From Sphingomonas cavernae (GTDB lineage: Bacteria > Pseudomonadota > Alphaproteobacteria > Sphingomonadales > Sphingomonadaceae), in the NCBI RefSeq assembly GCF_003590775.1, contig NZ_QYUM01000003.1, forward strand, positions 374,501 through 438,500: a stretch of DNA of 64,000 nucleotides. Direction: 5' to 3'. Both the position numbers and the translations under genes were made by a program. The notes beneath the pieces were generated by a model that was not told the origin of the DNA, searched no databases, and saw nothing but the letters and a program-made list of their open reading frames with translations. Shown one piece after another: positions 41,385 to 51,069 of this stretch (positions within the stretch are counted from its first letter, which is position 1; each line of letters starts with the position of its first letter).

Positions 41385-42344
41385 ATGCCTGCGCCAACGG
41401 TGTTTCTTGCCTATCACGGCATCCAGATTCTCGACGTGACCGGACCCTGCTCGGTGCTTGGCGGTGCGAACGACCTGCTGGGGCGCCGCGCGTATGAGAT
41501 CGTGGTGACGGGCCCGAAGGCGGGGCGGGTGCGGAGCAATTGCGGAGTCGAGCTCGGCTGCAACGCGCTGGGCGAGATTGCGCCCGACGGCGTCGATATG
41601 TTCTTCATTCCCGGCGGTGAGCGCGAGGGTCTGACAGCTATGATCGCCGACACCGAGGCGCGGGACTGGACGGTGACAGCGAGAGGCGCTGCACGGCGTT
41701 ACGGATCGATCTGCACGGGTAGCGTGGTGCTTGCCGCATGGGGACTGGTCGATGGCCGCCGCTTTGCGAGCCATTGGCAGGCTACCCGCTATTTGCGCCG
41801 CACGCACCCCGCGCTCGATCTCGATGCCGAGGCGATTTTCGTCGAGGACGGGCCGCTATGGACCTCGGCGGGCGTGACGACGGGGATCGACATGATGCTG
41901 GCGATCGTCGAGCGCGACCACGGCGCCGAAGCAGCGCGACATATCGCCCAGCGGCTGGTGCTGAGCGTGCGCCGACCCGGCACCCAGTCGCAGTTCAGCC
42001 CGCTGCTCGCGGCGCAGGCGGGAAGGGAGGGGCGCTATCGCGACCTGATCGGCTGGATCGCGCTCAACCTCGAAAAACCGCTGGGAGTGGAAGCGCTCGC
42101 AGAGCACGCGGGCGAAACGCTGCGCAGCTTTCATCGCAATTTTGTGGAGGCGACGGGTCAATCGCCTGCAGCGTTTGTCACCCAGCTCAGGCTCGATCGC
42201 GCTCGTACGCTGATCGTGGACGGGCATGCGCTCAAGACGGTCGCTGCCCAAGCAGGATTTCCAGACGTCGCGCGGCTGTCGGCGGCATTCCGGCGTCGCT
42301 TCGGCATGACCGCGAACGAATATCGCGTGGTGCACGCCGCCTGA
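41385..42344 (+). CDS. GlxA-type AraC regulator (DJ-1 domain plus HTH)
   Basis: 319 residues: N-terminal DJ-1/PfpI-like domain (1-190, VFLAYHGIQILDVTGPCSVLG, with CTGS elbow in YGSICTGSVVLAAWGL) and a C-terminal AraC double helix-turn-helix (220-319, VEALAEHAGETLRSFHRNFVEATGQSPAAF and FPDVARLSAAFRRRFGMTANEYR, quoted in part). The ATG at 41385 starts MPAPTVFLAYHG. It likely controls itself and the divergent DJ-1 gene through the palindrome between them. Confidence 0.93.
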   Translation: MPAPTVFLAYHGIQILDVTGPCSVLGGANDLLGRRAYEIVVTGPKAGRVRSNCGVELGCNALGEIAPDGVDMFFIPGGEREGLTAMIADTEARDWTVTARGAARRYGSICTGSVVLAAWGLVDGRRFASHWQATRYLRRTHPALDLDAEAIFVEDGPLWTSAGVTTGIDMMLAIVERDHGAEAARHIAQRLVLSVRRPGTQSQFSPLLAAQAGREGRYRDLIGWIALNLEKPLGVEALAEHAGETLRSFHRNFVEATGQSPAAFVTQLRLDRARTLIVDGHALKTVAAQAGFPDVARLSAAFRRRFGMTANEYRVVHAA

Positions 42345-42345
42345 T

Positions 42346-45300
42346 CTATTCCGCAGCGAGCAACTGCTCCGCGCCGCCCAAATCGACCGAGACGAGGCGG
42401 CTGACGCCCTGTTCGATCATCGTCACGCCGAACAGGCGGTGCATGCGGCTCATCGTCACCGCATTGTGCGTGACGATCAGGTAGCGCGTTTCGGTTTCCT
42501 TGGTCATCGCGTCGAGCAGGTCGCAGAAGCGCTCGATATTGGCGTCGTCCAGCGGCGCGTCGACCTCGTCGAGCACGCAGATCGGGGCGGGGTTGGTGAG
42601 GAACAGGCCAAAGATCAGCGCGACCGCGGTCAGCGCCTGCTCGCCGCCCGAGAGCAGCGTCAGCGTCGTCAGCTTCTTGCCCGGCGGCTGCGCCATGATC
42701 TCAAGTCCCGCCTCGAGCGGATCATCCGAATCCACCAGCTCGAGATGCGCCTGACCGCCGTTGAACAGCGTGATGAAGAGCCGCTGGAAATGGCCGTTGA
42801 CCGCTTCGAAGGCGGCAAGCAGCCGCTGGCGGCCCTCGCGATTGAGGTTTCCGATCGACCCGCGCAACCGGTTGATGGCAAGGCCCAGTTCTTCGCGCTC
42901 GGCCGCCGAGGTTTTGTGCTCGGCTTCGATTTCGGCAAGTTCCTGCTCGGCGACGAGATTGACCGGACCGATGCGCTCGCGGTCGACGCTGAGCTTTTCG
43001 AGCCGTGCGGACTCCTCCTCGGACGCGCCAACCTCGGCGCTCGCGAAGCCGACCTTCTGCGGGAGCACCGGGGGAGGGCATTCGAAGCGCTCGCCTGAGA
43101 TGCGGCCCATTTCGATACGACGCGCGTCCTGGTTCTCGGCGCGCGCGACGGCACCCGCGCGTTGCTCGCGCGCTTCGGCCAGCGCTTCGCCTGCCTGCGC
43201 CGCGGCGGTCTCGGTCTTGCGCAACTCGGCCTCGGCTTCGCGTTCGGCGGCGGCGAGCGCCTGCGCTTCGGTCGAGAGCCGCTCGGTTTCCACCTCAAGC
43301 GCGCCGATCCGGCGGTCGAGCGCGGCGGGGGTGTCTGCCAGGGCTTGGGCTTCCTTCTCGGCAGCATCGGCGCGCTTCGCCAGATCCTCGACCCGTTTTG
43401 CCGCCTCACCCGCGCGCGTGCGCCAGCTCCTGGCCTCGGCGATTGCTGCGGCATGGCGCTCGCGATCGGCGGCAATGCTGCGATCGAGCGTGGCGCTTTC
43501 GGCCTTCAGTTGCGCGACCTTTGAGCGGGCGGCTTCATTGCCCGACTGGAGCGAGGCGACGAGCGTTGCGGTCGCACTGCCGTCGGGAAGCGCGGCTACG
43601 GATGCGCTGGCCGATTGGCGCTCGGTATCGGCCTCGCCGCGCTCGGCGTCGGCGCGAGCAGTGCGTTCGGCCATCTCGGCGCGTCGGAACGCGAGCCGCT
43701 CGATCTGGCCATTGGCCTGATCCTCCTCGCGCGCAGCAGCACGAGCGGCCTGTTCGGCGCGCGAGAGTGCGGTGCGTGCGGCGTCGGCGCTCGCGCGCGC
43801 GACATCCATACCGGCCTTCGCGGCTTCGGCGTCGCTGGCGGCACGCGCGACGGTGGCCTGGGCGCCGGGAAGCTGCGCCTCGATTTCGGTCAGGCGATTG
43901 AGGCGGATCAACCGTTCGGCGGCGGCTGCGCCCCCTTCGCGTGCGACATAGCCGTCCCAGCGACGCAGCACGCCACCGCGCGTCACCAGTCGCTGTCCGA
44001 CCGCCAGCGCGATCCCGTCATCAATATCGACGACGCCGATCTGCGCCAGCCTGCGCGCCACCTGAATGGGCGCGTCGACACGACTGGCAAGACATTCCAT
44101 ACCATCGGGCAGGCGCGGATCGTCCTTATTGCCTTCGATCCCCGCCCAGTAGCGCGGACCATCTTCGCCCAGAGCGGCGTCGAGATCGTCGCCGAGAGCG
44201 GCGGCGAGCGCACGCTCATAACCCGGCGCGGCCTTGATCCGATCGAGTAGTCGATTGCCAGTGCCCTGCTGTTCGACCGCGCGGCGCAGCGCCTTTGCTT
44301 CGCCCTCGAGCGCTGACAGCGCCGCCTGTGCGGCAGCAACCGTGCTCTGCGCGGCGTCGCGGCGCTCGGCAGCGGCAACGCGATCCGCCTCCGCCCGCTC
44401 GATGGCGGCGGTGGCGTCTGTTGCTGCAGTTTCAGCAGATTGCCGCGCTGTTGCAGCCGCCTCGCGCGCTGCGACCAGCGGCGCATCCTCGCCAAGCGCG
44501 GCATTTTCACCGGCGAGCCGCTGGCATTCGCGTTCCGCGCGTTCGAGCCGAGTGCTGGCGGTCGTGAGCGCGGCCTGTGCGACGCGCGCCTCAGCCTGTT
44601 CGCTCGCCTGCGCAGCCAGTGCGCGCGCAAGTTCGACCTCGGCATCTCGCGCCGCGGTTTCGGCTTCGATCACCGCGCGTTCGAGCGCCGGACGACCCTT
44701 TTCAGCTTCCGCCGCGCGCCGTTCGAGCGTCTTCGCTTCCTCGCCCAACCGTGCCAGTGCTTCGGCAGCGTCCTTGGCCAACGCGCCTTCGCGGTCGCGG
44801 TCTTCCGTCATGCGCGCCTGCTGCGCGGCGAGTTCGGCGATGCGGCGGTCGAGCGCAGCGCGTTCGGTGCGCAAAGCGGTGAGCTGGTGTCCCGCTTCGC
44901 TCGCCCTTTCGCGCGCGATCTGGGCTGCGGCGCGGCGATCGGCGAGCGCCTTGGTCGTATCGGCCTGCCATGCCGCGGCGGCGCGTTGCGCCTCGGCGGC
45001 GCGCGCGACAAGCGCTTCGGCGGCCTCGGCTTCCTTCTTCGCGGCCTCGGCCGCGGCGGCGGCATCGCGCCAGCGCGCGTAGATCAGCCGTCCCTCGGCG
45101 ACCTTTATTTCAGCGGACAGCCGACGGTAGCGCTCGGCCTGCTTGGCCTGGCGGCGAAGATTTTGCGCGCGGACCTCCATGTCGGCGAGCAGTTCGTCGA
45201 GGCGCGCGAGGTTGGCCTCGGTCGCGCGCAGCTTCTGCTCGGCGTCCTTGCGGCGCACGTGCAGGCCCGCAATGCCCGCGGCTTCCTCGAGCATCTGACG

Positions 45301-45786
45301 GCGTTCGGCGGGCTTGGCGGCGATGACCGCGCTGATCTTTCCCTGGCTGACCAGCGCAGGCGAATGCGCGCCCGTGGCGGCGTCGGCGAAGAGCAGCGCA
45401 ACGTCCTTCGCGCGCACGTCGCGACCGTTGACGCGATAGGCCGAGCCCGCGCCCCGCTCGATCCGGCGGACAACTTCGACATCGCCGTCATTGGCCGCGC
45501 CGATCGGGCCGAGAGCCGCACCAGCCTCGGTTTCGGTCAGGATAGAAACTTCTGCGAAGCTGCGCGCGGGGCGGGTGGTAGTGCCAGCGAAGATGACGTC
45601 TTCCATGCCCGCGCCCCGCATCGAGCGCGCCGAGCTTTCGCCCATCACCCAGCGGATCGCCTCGAGCAGGTTGGATTTTCCGCAGCCATTGGGGCCGACG
45701 ATGCCCGTCAGCCCCTGCTCGATCCTGAGCTCGGCGGGGTCGACAAAGCTCTTGAACCCCGAAAGCTTGAGGCGCCGTATCCTCAT
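42346..45786 (-). CDS. smc: Chromosome segregation protein SMC
   Basis: 1146-residue SMC ATPase of the condensin-like complex. Walker A GPNGCGKSN (residues 31-39) is at the N-terminus, followed by long antiparallel coiled coils rich in Ala, Glu and Arg, a hinge near 510-640 (GRLLDRIKAAPGYERALAAALGDDL region), and at the C-terminus the ABC signature LLSGGEQALTAVALIF and Walker B PAPICVLDEVDAPLDDAN. Complete. The ScpA/ScpB partners are not in the window. Upstream come the DsbA-like pair, DUF721 and mutY, an order kept in many Alphaproteobacteria. Confidence 0.97.
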   Translation of the reverse strand: MRIRRLKLSGFKSFVDPAELRIEQGLTGIVGPNGCGKSNLLEAIRWVMGESSARSMRGAGMEDVIFAGTTTRPARSFAEVSILTETEAGAALGPIGAANDGDVEVVRRIERGAGSAYRVNGRDVRAKDVALLFADAATGAHSPALVSQGKISAVIAAKPAERRQMLEEAAGIAGLHVRRKDAEQKLRATEANLARLDELLADMEVRAQNLRRQAKQAERYRRLSAEIKVAEGRLIYARWRDAAAAAEAAKKEAEAAEALVARAAEAQRAAAAWQADTTKALADRRAAAQIARERASEAGHQLTALRTERAALDRRIAELAAQQARMTEDRDREGALAKDAAEALARLGEEAKTLERRAAEAEKGRPALERAVIEAETAARDAEVELARALAAQASEQAEARVAQAALTTASTRLERAERECQRLAGENAALGEDAPLVAAREAAATARQSAETAATDATAAIERAEADRVAAAERRDAAQSTVAAAQAALSALEGEAKALRRAVEQQGTGNRLLDRIKAAPGYERALAAALGDDLDAALGEDGPRYWAGIEGNKDDPRLPDGMECLASRVDAPIQVARRLAQIGVVDIDDGIALAVGQRLVTRGGVLRRWDGYVAREGGAAAAERLIRLNRLTEIEAQLPGAQATVARAASDAEAAKAGMDVARASADAARTALSRAEQAARAAAREEDQANGQIERLAFRRAEMAERTARADAERGEADTERQSASASVAALPDGSATATLVASLQSGNEAARSKVAQLKAESATLDRSIAADRERHAAAIAEARSWRTRAGEAAKRVEDLAKRADAAEKEAQALADTPAALDRRIGALEVETERLSTEAQALAAAEREAEAELRKTETAAAQAGEALAEAREQRAGAVARAENQDARRIEMGRISGERFECPPPVLPQKVGFASAEVGASEEESARLEKLSVDRERIGPVNLVAEQELAEIEAEHKTSAAEREELGLAINRLRGSIGNLNREGRQRLLAAFEAVNGHFQRLFITLFNGGQAHLELVDSDDPLEAGLEIMAQPPGKKLTTLTLLSGGEQALTAVALIFGLFLTNPAPICVLDEVDAPLDDANIERFCDLLDAMTKETETRYLIVTHNAVTMSRMHRLFGVTMIEQGVSRLVSVDLGGAEQLLAAE

Positions 45787-45819
45787 AGATGCGCCGCCCC
45801 CCGACGCATCATGACCGCC

Positions 45820-46560
45820 TTATGCGCCCGCGGCGCGGAGCTTGGGCTCCAGCGCTTCCCAGGCGGCCGTGTCGGGCACAACCTGGCCATTGATCATGAA
45901 CATCGGCGTGCCGGTGAGGTTATATTCCTCGGTTGCCTTCTTATTCATCGCCACGAGCTTGTCGACCGCCGCCTTGTCGGCGAGGCACTGCGCCGCCTTC
46001 TGGCTCGAGACGCCGCGCTGCTGGACGAACTGGTCAAGCTGGCCCGCTTTCGCGAGTTCGCCGAACTGCTGCGCGGGCGGCAGCGACTGGATGCGCTTGA
46101 AGCCTTCCTCACCCAGCGACTGGAAGCGATTGAGCCATTCGGACTGCGCCGCGAACATCTGCTCGGTGAGCTGGAAATAGGGGCCGGTGCCACCGCAACG
46201 CGAGAGCAAGGCTGCGGTCATGTCGATCGGGTCGCGTACATAATTGCGGAGTTCAAGGCTGACGGTGCCCTTGGAGATATATTTTTCCTTGAGCGCAGCT
46301 ACGCCCTTGTCAGCGAATTCGGCGCAATGCGAACATGTCAGTGAGGCATATTCGACGAGCTTAATCGGCGCGTTGGGGTTGCCCATTACGAAGCCACCCT
46401 CGTCGGTCTGGGTGATTGTATCGACCCAGCTCTGCCCCGCCGGCGCTGCGATGGGTGCCGCCGACGATGTGGCGTCGGCCGTCTTCGCTTCGTCGCTGCT
46501 GCCGCACGCAGCGAGTGCCAGCGTAAGGGGAAGGGCGGTGAGGCCAATAATGCGCTTCAT
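45820..46560 (-). CDS. DsbA-family thioredoxin-fold lipoprotein
   Basis: 246 residues with a lipoprotein signal (LTLALAAC, lipobox Cys18). The thioredoxin-like domain has an inserted helical region and the redox motif CSHC in EYASLTCSHCAEF; the cis-Pro is in LTGTPMFMINGQVV. It would oxidise or isomerise disulfides in the periplasm, anchored to a membrane. It is paralogous to the following upstream gene, 23 bp apart. DsbB at 31215 could recycle it. Confidence 0.92.
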   Translation of the reverse strand: MKRIIGLTALPLTLALAACGSSDEAKTADATSSAAPIAAPAGQSWVDTITQTDEGGFVMGNPNAPIKLVEYASLTCSHCAEFADKGVAALKEKYISKGTVSLELRNYVRDPIDMTAALLSRCGGTGPYFQLTEQMFAAQSEWLNRFQSLGEEGFKRIQSLPPAQQFGELAKAGQLDQFVQQRGVSSQKAAQCLADKAAVDKLVAMNKKATEEYNLTGTPMFMINGQVVPDTAAWEALEPKLRAAGA

Positions 46561-46583
46561 TGTGCTGTACGCTCCTGCTTTGC

Positions 46584-47273
46584 TCATTTGATTGCTGCGT
46601 CGAGTTGCGGCTTCAGCGCCGCCCAGTCCATGGCCCCGGCGACGATCGTTCCGTTGATGAGAAAGGCGGGGGTTCCGGGGATCTTGCGCTGTTGCCAGGC
46701 TTCGCCTGACATCGCGACGAGCTGGTCGGTCGCGGGCTTGCTGGCGAGGCAGGCCTGCGCCTTGGCGGGCGCCATGCCGCGTGCCTGAACCAGAGCGGTC
46801 AGCCCCGAACCGCGCGCAAGTTCTGCCAGCGCCTTTGGCTGCGGCATCCCCTGAAGCCGTTCGGCATTGGCCTTGTGGAACTCAATCCCCTTGCTCATCC
46901 ATTCGCCCTGCTTGGCGAAGATCGCTTCGCTATGCCCCAGGAAGCGCGCAGCGCCGTCGCATCGTGCGAGCAATGCCGCTGCCAGGTCGAGCGGATCGCG
47001 CACCGCGTGGCGCACTTCGATGCTCGTGATCCCCTTGGAGACGTAGTCGCGCTTTAGCGTGGTCGACGCTTCGCCGACGAAGTGCGCGCAATGGGCGCAG
47101 GTATAGCTCAGATATTCGACGAGCTTCGCTTTCGCGGCGGGACTGCCGATGACATAGCTGCCCGCGGATGTTGTCGCGACGGTTGCGACCCAATTGCGCG
47201 TTGCGGGTTGCGCTGCGACGGCCGCGACACCGGCGCCAAGCAGGCCAAAAGCAAGAATGATTCCGGACTTCAC
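46584..47273 (-). CDS. DsbA-family thioredoxin-fold periplasmic protein
   Basis: 229 residues with a Sec signal peptide (MKSGIILAFGLLGAGVAAVAA). Redox site CAHC in EYLSYTCAHCAHF and cis-Pro in IPGTPAFLINGTIV. About the same domain layout as the next gene, but soluble instead of lipid-anchored, indicating a tandem duplication with changed localisation. Its ATG overlaps the TGA of the DUF721 gene. Confidence 0.92.
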   Translation of the reverse strand: MKSGIILAFGLLGAGVAAVAAQPATRNWVATVATTSAGSYVIGSPAAKAKLVEYLSYTCAHCAHFVGEASTTLKRDYVSKGITSIEVRHAVRDPLDLAAALLARCDGAARFLGHSEAIFAKQGEWMSKGIEFHKANAERLQGMPQPKALAELARGSGLTALVQARGMAPAKAQACLASKPATDQLVAMSGEAWQQRKIPGTPAFLINGTIVAGAMDWAALKPQLDAAIK

Positions 47274-47809
47274 GATTTATCCCCATCGATAACGGGCACA
47301 CCCTGCGTTGCAGCCACACCGCGCGCCAGCGATTCGAGCACAGTCTTGAGCTCCGGATCAGCGATCGTCCGCAGGCTGTCGCCGAGTTCGACGGGGATCG
47401 GCTTGAGCGATGGCGGTGTGGGACGTTTGGGCGTCGGCTTGGGTGCGGCGCCATGGCGTATCGCGAGGCGCGCAACCGCTGGATAGCCGAAGAAACGGTT
47501 CACGCGCTCGATGATCTCGGGCGCGACATGCTGCATCATCGGCGCATGCGCGCCGGTGACGGACAGCGTCAGCACACCGTCGGCGCGGCTGCCCTGCGGG
47601 AAGCGGATCGATTCAGGAGCGGAGACGTCGGCATAGCGCGCGCCGACGATTTCAGACCAGCGGCTGACAACCGCGCTCTGGACGAATCCGAATCGGCGAT
47701 AGGCGGCACGGCCAATGTCGGGCAGCATCTCGGATACCGTGCGCGCGCGTCCTCCCCGCGAACGTCCTGCGTCCGTTTGCCCCTTTTTCTGCCCATGTCT
47801 TTCGCTCAT
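47270..47809 (-). CDS. DUF721 family protein (DciA-like)
   Basis: 179 residues. The N-terminal half has the DUF721 pattern (GRAAYRRFGFVQSAVVSRWSEIVG, then LTLSVTGAHAPMMQHVAPEIIERVNRFFG, quoted in part); the C-terminal half is Pro/Lys-rich linker and a short helix. DUF721 includes DciA, the replicative helicase operator of many bacteria, so a role in loading DnaB is possible but not proven for this alphaproteobacterial type. Start at 47809, 26 bp from the divergent mutY start. Confidence 0.85.
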   Translation of the reverse strand: MSERHGQKKGQTDAGRSRGGRARTVSEMLPDIGRAAYRRFGFVQSAVVSRWSEIVGARYADVSAPESIRFPQGSRADGVLTLSVTGAHAPMMQHVAPEIIERVNRFFGYPAVARLAIRHGAAPKPTPKRPTPPSLKPIPVELGDSLRTIADPELKTVLESLARGVAATQGVPVIDGDKS

Positions 47810-47835
47810 TGTCCCCTCCATGCCATAGCCGACCC

Positions 47836-48906
47836 ATGCCAGTCGATATGCCATTGGAGGAACGGGTCGAAATCCCGGCTATGCTGCTGCGCTGGTACGA
47901 TCGGCATGCGCGCGCTTTGCCCTGGCGCAGCCCGCCCGGCGTCCCTGCGCCCTCCCCTTATCGGGTCTGGCTGTCGGAGGTGATGCTCCAGCAGACGACG
48001 GTGGCTGCCGCATGGCGGTATTTCGAGGCATTCACCACGCGCTGGCCGACTGTGGAAGCGCTTGCCGCGGCTGATGACGCTGACATGATGGCTGCCTGGG
48101 CGGGCCTCGGCTATTACGCACGTGCGCGCAACATGCTTGCCTGCGCGCGCACTGTGACCCGCGATCATGGCGGTCGCTTTCCCGACAACGAGGCGGGGCT
48201 GCGCGCGCTGCCGGGGATCGGCGCCTATACTGCGGCCGCGATTGCCGCGATTGCGTTCGACCGCCGCGCAGTGGTGGTCGACGCCAATGTCGAGCGCGTT
48301 GTCGCGCGACTGTTCGCGGTGGAGGAGCCGCTCCCGGCTGCCAAGTCGCTGCTGCATGGGTTTGCGGACAGCATCACGCCGAGCGCGCGGGCGGGCGATT
48401 TTGCGCAGGCGATGATGGATCTGGGCGCGACGCTCTGTTCGCCGCGCAATCCTGCTTGCGCGCTGTGCCCGCTGAACGAACCGTGCGCTGCGCGCAGGGC
48501 GGGAACCCCCGAACGCTTTCCGGCGAAAGCCGCGAAAAAGGCAAGACCGCGCCGTTTCGGCACGATCTTCTGGGTGGAGCAGGACGAGCATGTGCTGCTC
48601 GTCCGCCGCGAGAAGAAGGGACTGCTGGGAGGAATGCGTGCGCTGCCCACCGGCCCCTGGCAGGCCGAGACGCCCGGACTCGCCGAGGCGCCCGTGACGG
48701 GCGAGTGGGGCATTGGCGCCACTGAAGTCTCCCATGTTTTCACGCATTTCGCGCTCGATCTCGCGATAGCGCGGCTGCAGCTTGAAAAGGGTTGCGCTGA
48801 GAAACTCGTCGGGGAATGGTGGCCGATAGACCGGCTCGACACCGCGGGGTTGCCCACGGTGTTCGCGAAGGCGGCGCGCAAGGTTCTGGAGGACAGGAAT
48901 GGCTGA
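47836..48906 (+). CDS. mutY: A/G-specific adenine DNA glycosylase
   Basis: 356 residues removing adenine opposite 8-oxoguanine. Landmarks: SEVMLQQTTVAAAWRYF, the helix-hairpin-helix LPGIGAYTAAAIAAIAF with the following catalytic Asp in VVVDANVERV, the [4Fe-4S] loop CSPRNPACALCPLNEPC (C-x6-C-x2-C-x5-C), and a C-terminal MutT-like domain (from about 235) that recognises 8-oxoG. Start uncertain: ATG 47836 is used; TTG 47809 is an open alternative. It is divergent from DUF721 and overlaps the next gene by eight bases. Confidence 0.95.
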   Translation: MPVDMPLEERVEIPAMLLRWYDRHARALPWRSPPGVPAPSPYRVWLSEVMLQQTTVAAAWRYFEAFTTRWPTVEALAAADDADMMAAWAGLGYYARARNMLACARTVTRDHGGRFPDNEAGLRALPGIGAYTAAAIAAIAFDRRAVVVDANVERVVARLFAVEEPLPAAKSLLHGFADSITPSARAGDFAQAMMDLGATLCSPRNPACALCPLNEPCAARRAGTPERFPAKAAKKARPRRFGTIFWVEQDEHVLLVRREKKGLLGGMRALPTGPWQAETPGLAEAPVTGEWGIGATEVSHVFTHFALDLAIARLQLEKGCAEKLVGEWWPIDRLDTAGLPTVFAKAARKVLEDRNG

Positions 48907-50173
48907 CTTGATGCTCGAACGGCGTGACTTCATCCGCGCTTTGACCGCGATCGGCTTTGCCGCGGCACTCCCTGCGCCGCTGCTTGCGCGCACCCGGGAC
49001 TGGGCGGAGGTTTCCACGCTGTTCGACGGCCTGGTGCCGGACAAGCTTCCGGCGCTTGCCGCGGTCATCGGTCGGGGAACGGACAAGGGGGATTTCCTTG
49101 CGCGCGGACGCCTTGCGCGTGACAGCATGGTTGCGGTGAACCGCGACACGCTGTGGCGGGTCTATTCGATGACCAAGCCGATCACGGGCATGGCCGCGAT
49201 GATGCTGATCGAGGACGGCAAGCTCGGCCTCGACCAGAACATCGCCGATTTCATACCGGGCTTCGCCAATCCGCGGGTGCTGACCGAGCCCGACACGAGC
49301 CTTGCGAGCCGCGCGGCAACGGCGCCGATCACGGTCCGCCACCTGCTGACGCACACCGCGGGGCTCGGCTATTCGATCATAACCAGGGGCCCGCTGCTCA
49401 AGGAATATCTCCGGCTCGGGATCACGCCCGCAGCGCTCAGCCGGACAAAGCAACTCGACGACACCTCGGCACCCCCCGCGCCCAGCCTCAAGGAATTTGC
49501 TGATCGGCTGGCGACGCTGCCGCTGATCACGGATCCGGGATCCAGATGGAGCTATTCGGTAAGCCTCGATCTGCTTGGCCGCGTGATCGAGGTCGCGTCG
49601 GGCAAGTCGTTCGACGGCTTCCTTCAGGAGCGGATGTTCGATCCGCTCGGCATGACGAGCAGCTATTGGCGTGTGCCCAAAAGCGAGGTCGGGCGCTTCG
49701 TGACCAACTATTGGGCCACGCCGCAGGGGCTAACACCCGTCGATCCCGCCGCGAGCAGCATCTATCTCGATCAGCCCGCCTTTCCTTTTGGTGGCGCCGG
49801 GCTTGTGATGAGCGCGCGCGACTATGACCGCTTCCTGCTGATGCTGATGGGATGGGGTGCGATCAAGTCGGTGCGCGTGATGAAGCCCGAGACCGCGCGG
49901 CTCGGCATGTCCAACCTGCTTCCGCAAGGCGTGACGCTTGGCGCAGGGTTTCCGCCGGGCACCGGCTTCGGTGCCGGCGGCCGCGTGGCGACGCGTTCAA
50001 TCGCCGGCGGGAAAGGCGAGGGCGCCTATGGCTGGGAGGGTGCTGCGGGCACGGTCGCATGGGTCGATCCCGCGCGCGGCATCCGCGCCTGCGGCTTTGC
50101 GCAGTTTCTGCCCTTTGGCGCGTTCAGCTTTCAGACCGATTTTCCCAAAGCGGTTTACGCAGGGGTCGCATGA
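48899..50173 (+). CDS. Serine hydrolase (beta-lactamase/esterase class C fold)
   Basis: 424 residues with a Tat-like signal (ERRDFIRALTAIGFAAALP). The beta-lactamase-fold SxxK is S90-MT-K93 in WRVYSMTKPITG; the Tyr of the YxN-like motif is in WSYSVSLDLLGRV; a late GGRVATRSIAGGKGEGAYGWEG may serve as the KTG-like strand. Such proteins are usually esterases or D-amino-acid peptidases. Its TGA overlaps the nudC start (ATGA). Confidence 0.88.
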   Translation: MADLMLERRDFIRALTAIGFAAALPAPLLARTRDWAEVSTLFDGLVPDKLPALAAVIGRGTDKGDFLARGRLARDSMVAVNRDTLWRVYSMTKPITGMAAMMLIEDGKLGLDQNIADFIPGFANPRVLTEPDTSLASRAATAPITVRHLLTHTAGLGYSIITRGPLLKEYLRLGITPAALSRTKQLDDTSAPPAPSLKEFADRLATLPLITDPGSRWSYSVSLDLLGRVIEVASGKSFDGFLQERMFDPLGMTSSYWRVPKSEVGRFVTNYWATPQGLTPVDPAASSIYLDQPAFPFGGAGLVMSARDYDRFLLMLMGWGAIKSVRVMKPETARLGMSNLLPQGVTLGAGFPPGTGFGAGGRVATRSIAGGKGEGAYGWEGAAGTVAWVDPARGIRACGFAQFLPFGAFSFQTDFPKAVYAGVA

Positions 50174-51051
50174 ACCGCTGGGTTCCGGGCTTTACAGGCA
50201 GCACGCTCGACCGCGCCGATCTGGTGCGTACCAATCCCGAACAGCTCGCAGCGCTGACGGGCAGCCTGTCTGCACGGTTGCTCGTGCTCGACGGCATCGA
50301 TCCGGTGCTCGACCAGGACGGGCTGATGGTCTGGAAAAGCCTTGCCGAGGCCGATCCCTCGAGCGAGCTGATCTTTCTCGGCTTTGACGACGGCAAGCCG
50401 CGCTTTGCCGAGGTTCGCCCCGACCTTCCCAGGGGAGCCTCCCGATCGCCGGCGATCTTTCGGATGCTCGACATCATGCCGCCGGGCGAGGCGGGAACCT
50501 ATGCCGCGGCGCGCAGCCTGATCGACTGGCATCTGCGCCACGGCTTCTGTGCGCAATGCGGTACGCGAACTGAAATGTTCCGCGGCGGCTGGGGCCGGAA
50601 GTGCGGCCAGTGCAAGGCCGAGCATTTTCCGCGCGTCGACCCGGTGGTGATCATGCTCGCCGAACATGACGGCAAGGTCCTTATCGGTCGCCAGCCCGCC
50701 TATCCCCCGCGGCGCTATTCGGCGCTCGCGGGATTCCTTGAGCCGGGAGAATCGCTGGAGGAGGCGGTCGCGCGCGAACTGCACGAGGAGGCGGGACTGC
50801 GCGCGTCGAACGTGCGCTATGTCGTCAGCCAGCCCTGGCCGTTTCCGTCATCATTGATGATGGCGTGCATAGCCGACGCCGATCGCGACGAGCTCACCAT
50901 CGACTATACCGAGCTTGAGGACGCGATATGGGTCACGCGCGAGGAGGTGCAGGCTTCGCTGGACGGGGATCCGGACGCACCCTTTCTGCCACCGCCGCCC
51001 TATGCCATCGCACACACATTGTTCAGGCGCTGGCTCGAAGGCGGCGGCTGA
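50170..51051 (+). CDS. nudC: NAD+ diphosphatase (NudC)
   Basis: 293-residue Nudix hydrolase cleaving NADH/NAD+ and, in E. coli, NAD caps from RNA. The zinc ribbon is CAQCG...CGQC in FCAQCGTRTEMF and KCGQCKAEHFPR; the Nudix box is GFLEPGESLEEAVARELHEEAGL (Gly, Glu and REx2EE residues conserved; quoted in words beyond 20 residues), and SQPWPFPSSLMMA is the diagnostic SQPWPFPxS tag. Start overlaps the previous stop. Confidence 0.95.
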   Translation: MNRWVPGFTGSTLDRADLVRTNPEQLAALTGSLSARLLVLDGIDPVLDQDGLMVWKSLAEADPSSELIFLGFDDGKPRFAEVRPDLPRGASRSPAIFRMLDIMPPGEAGTYAAARSLIDWHLRHGFCAQCGTRTEMFRGGWGRKCGQCKAEHFPRVDPVVIMLAEHDGKVLIGRQPAYPPRRYSALAGFLEPGESLEEAVARELHEEAGLRASNVRYVVSQPWPFPSSLMMACIADADRDELTIDYTELEDAIWVTREEVQASLDGDPDAPFLPPPPYAIAHTLFRRWLEGGG

Positions 51052-51069
51052 GCGGCTTTCCAATTCGGC

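Noticed and set aside
44440-46344. 634-residue open frame opposite smc
   Set aside because: Shadow of the SMC coiled coil; no domain, and SMC is complete on the other strand.
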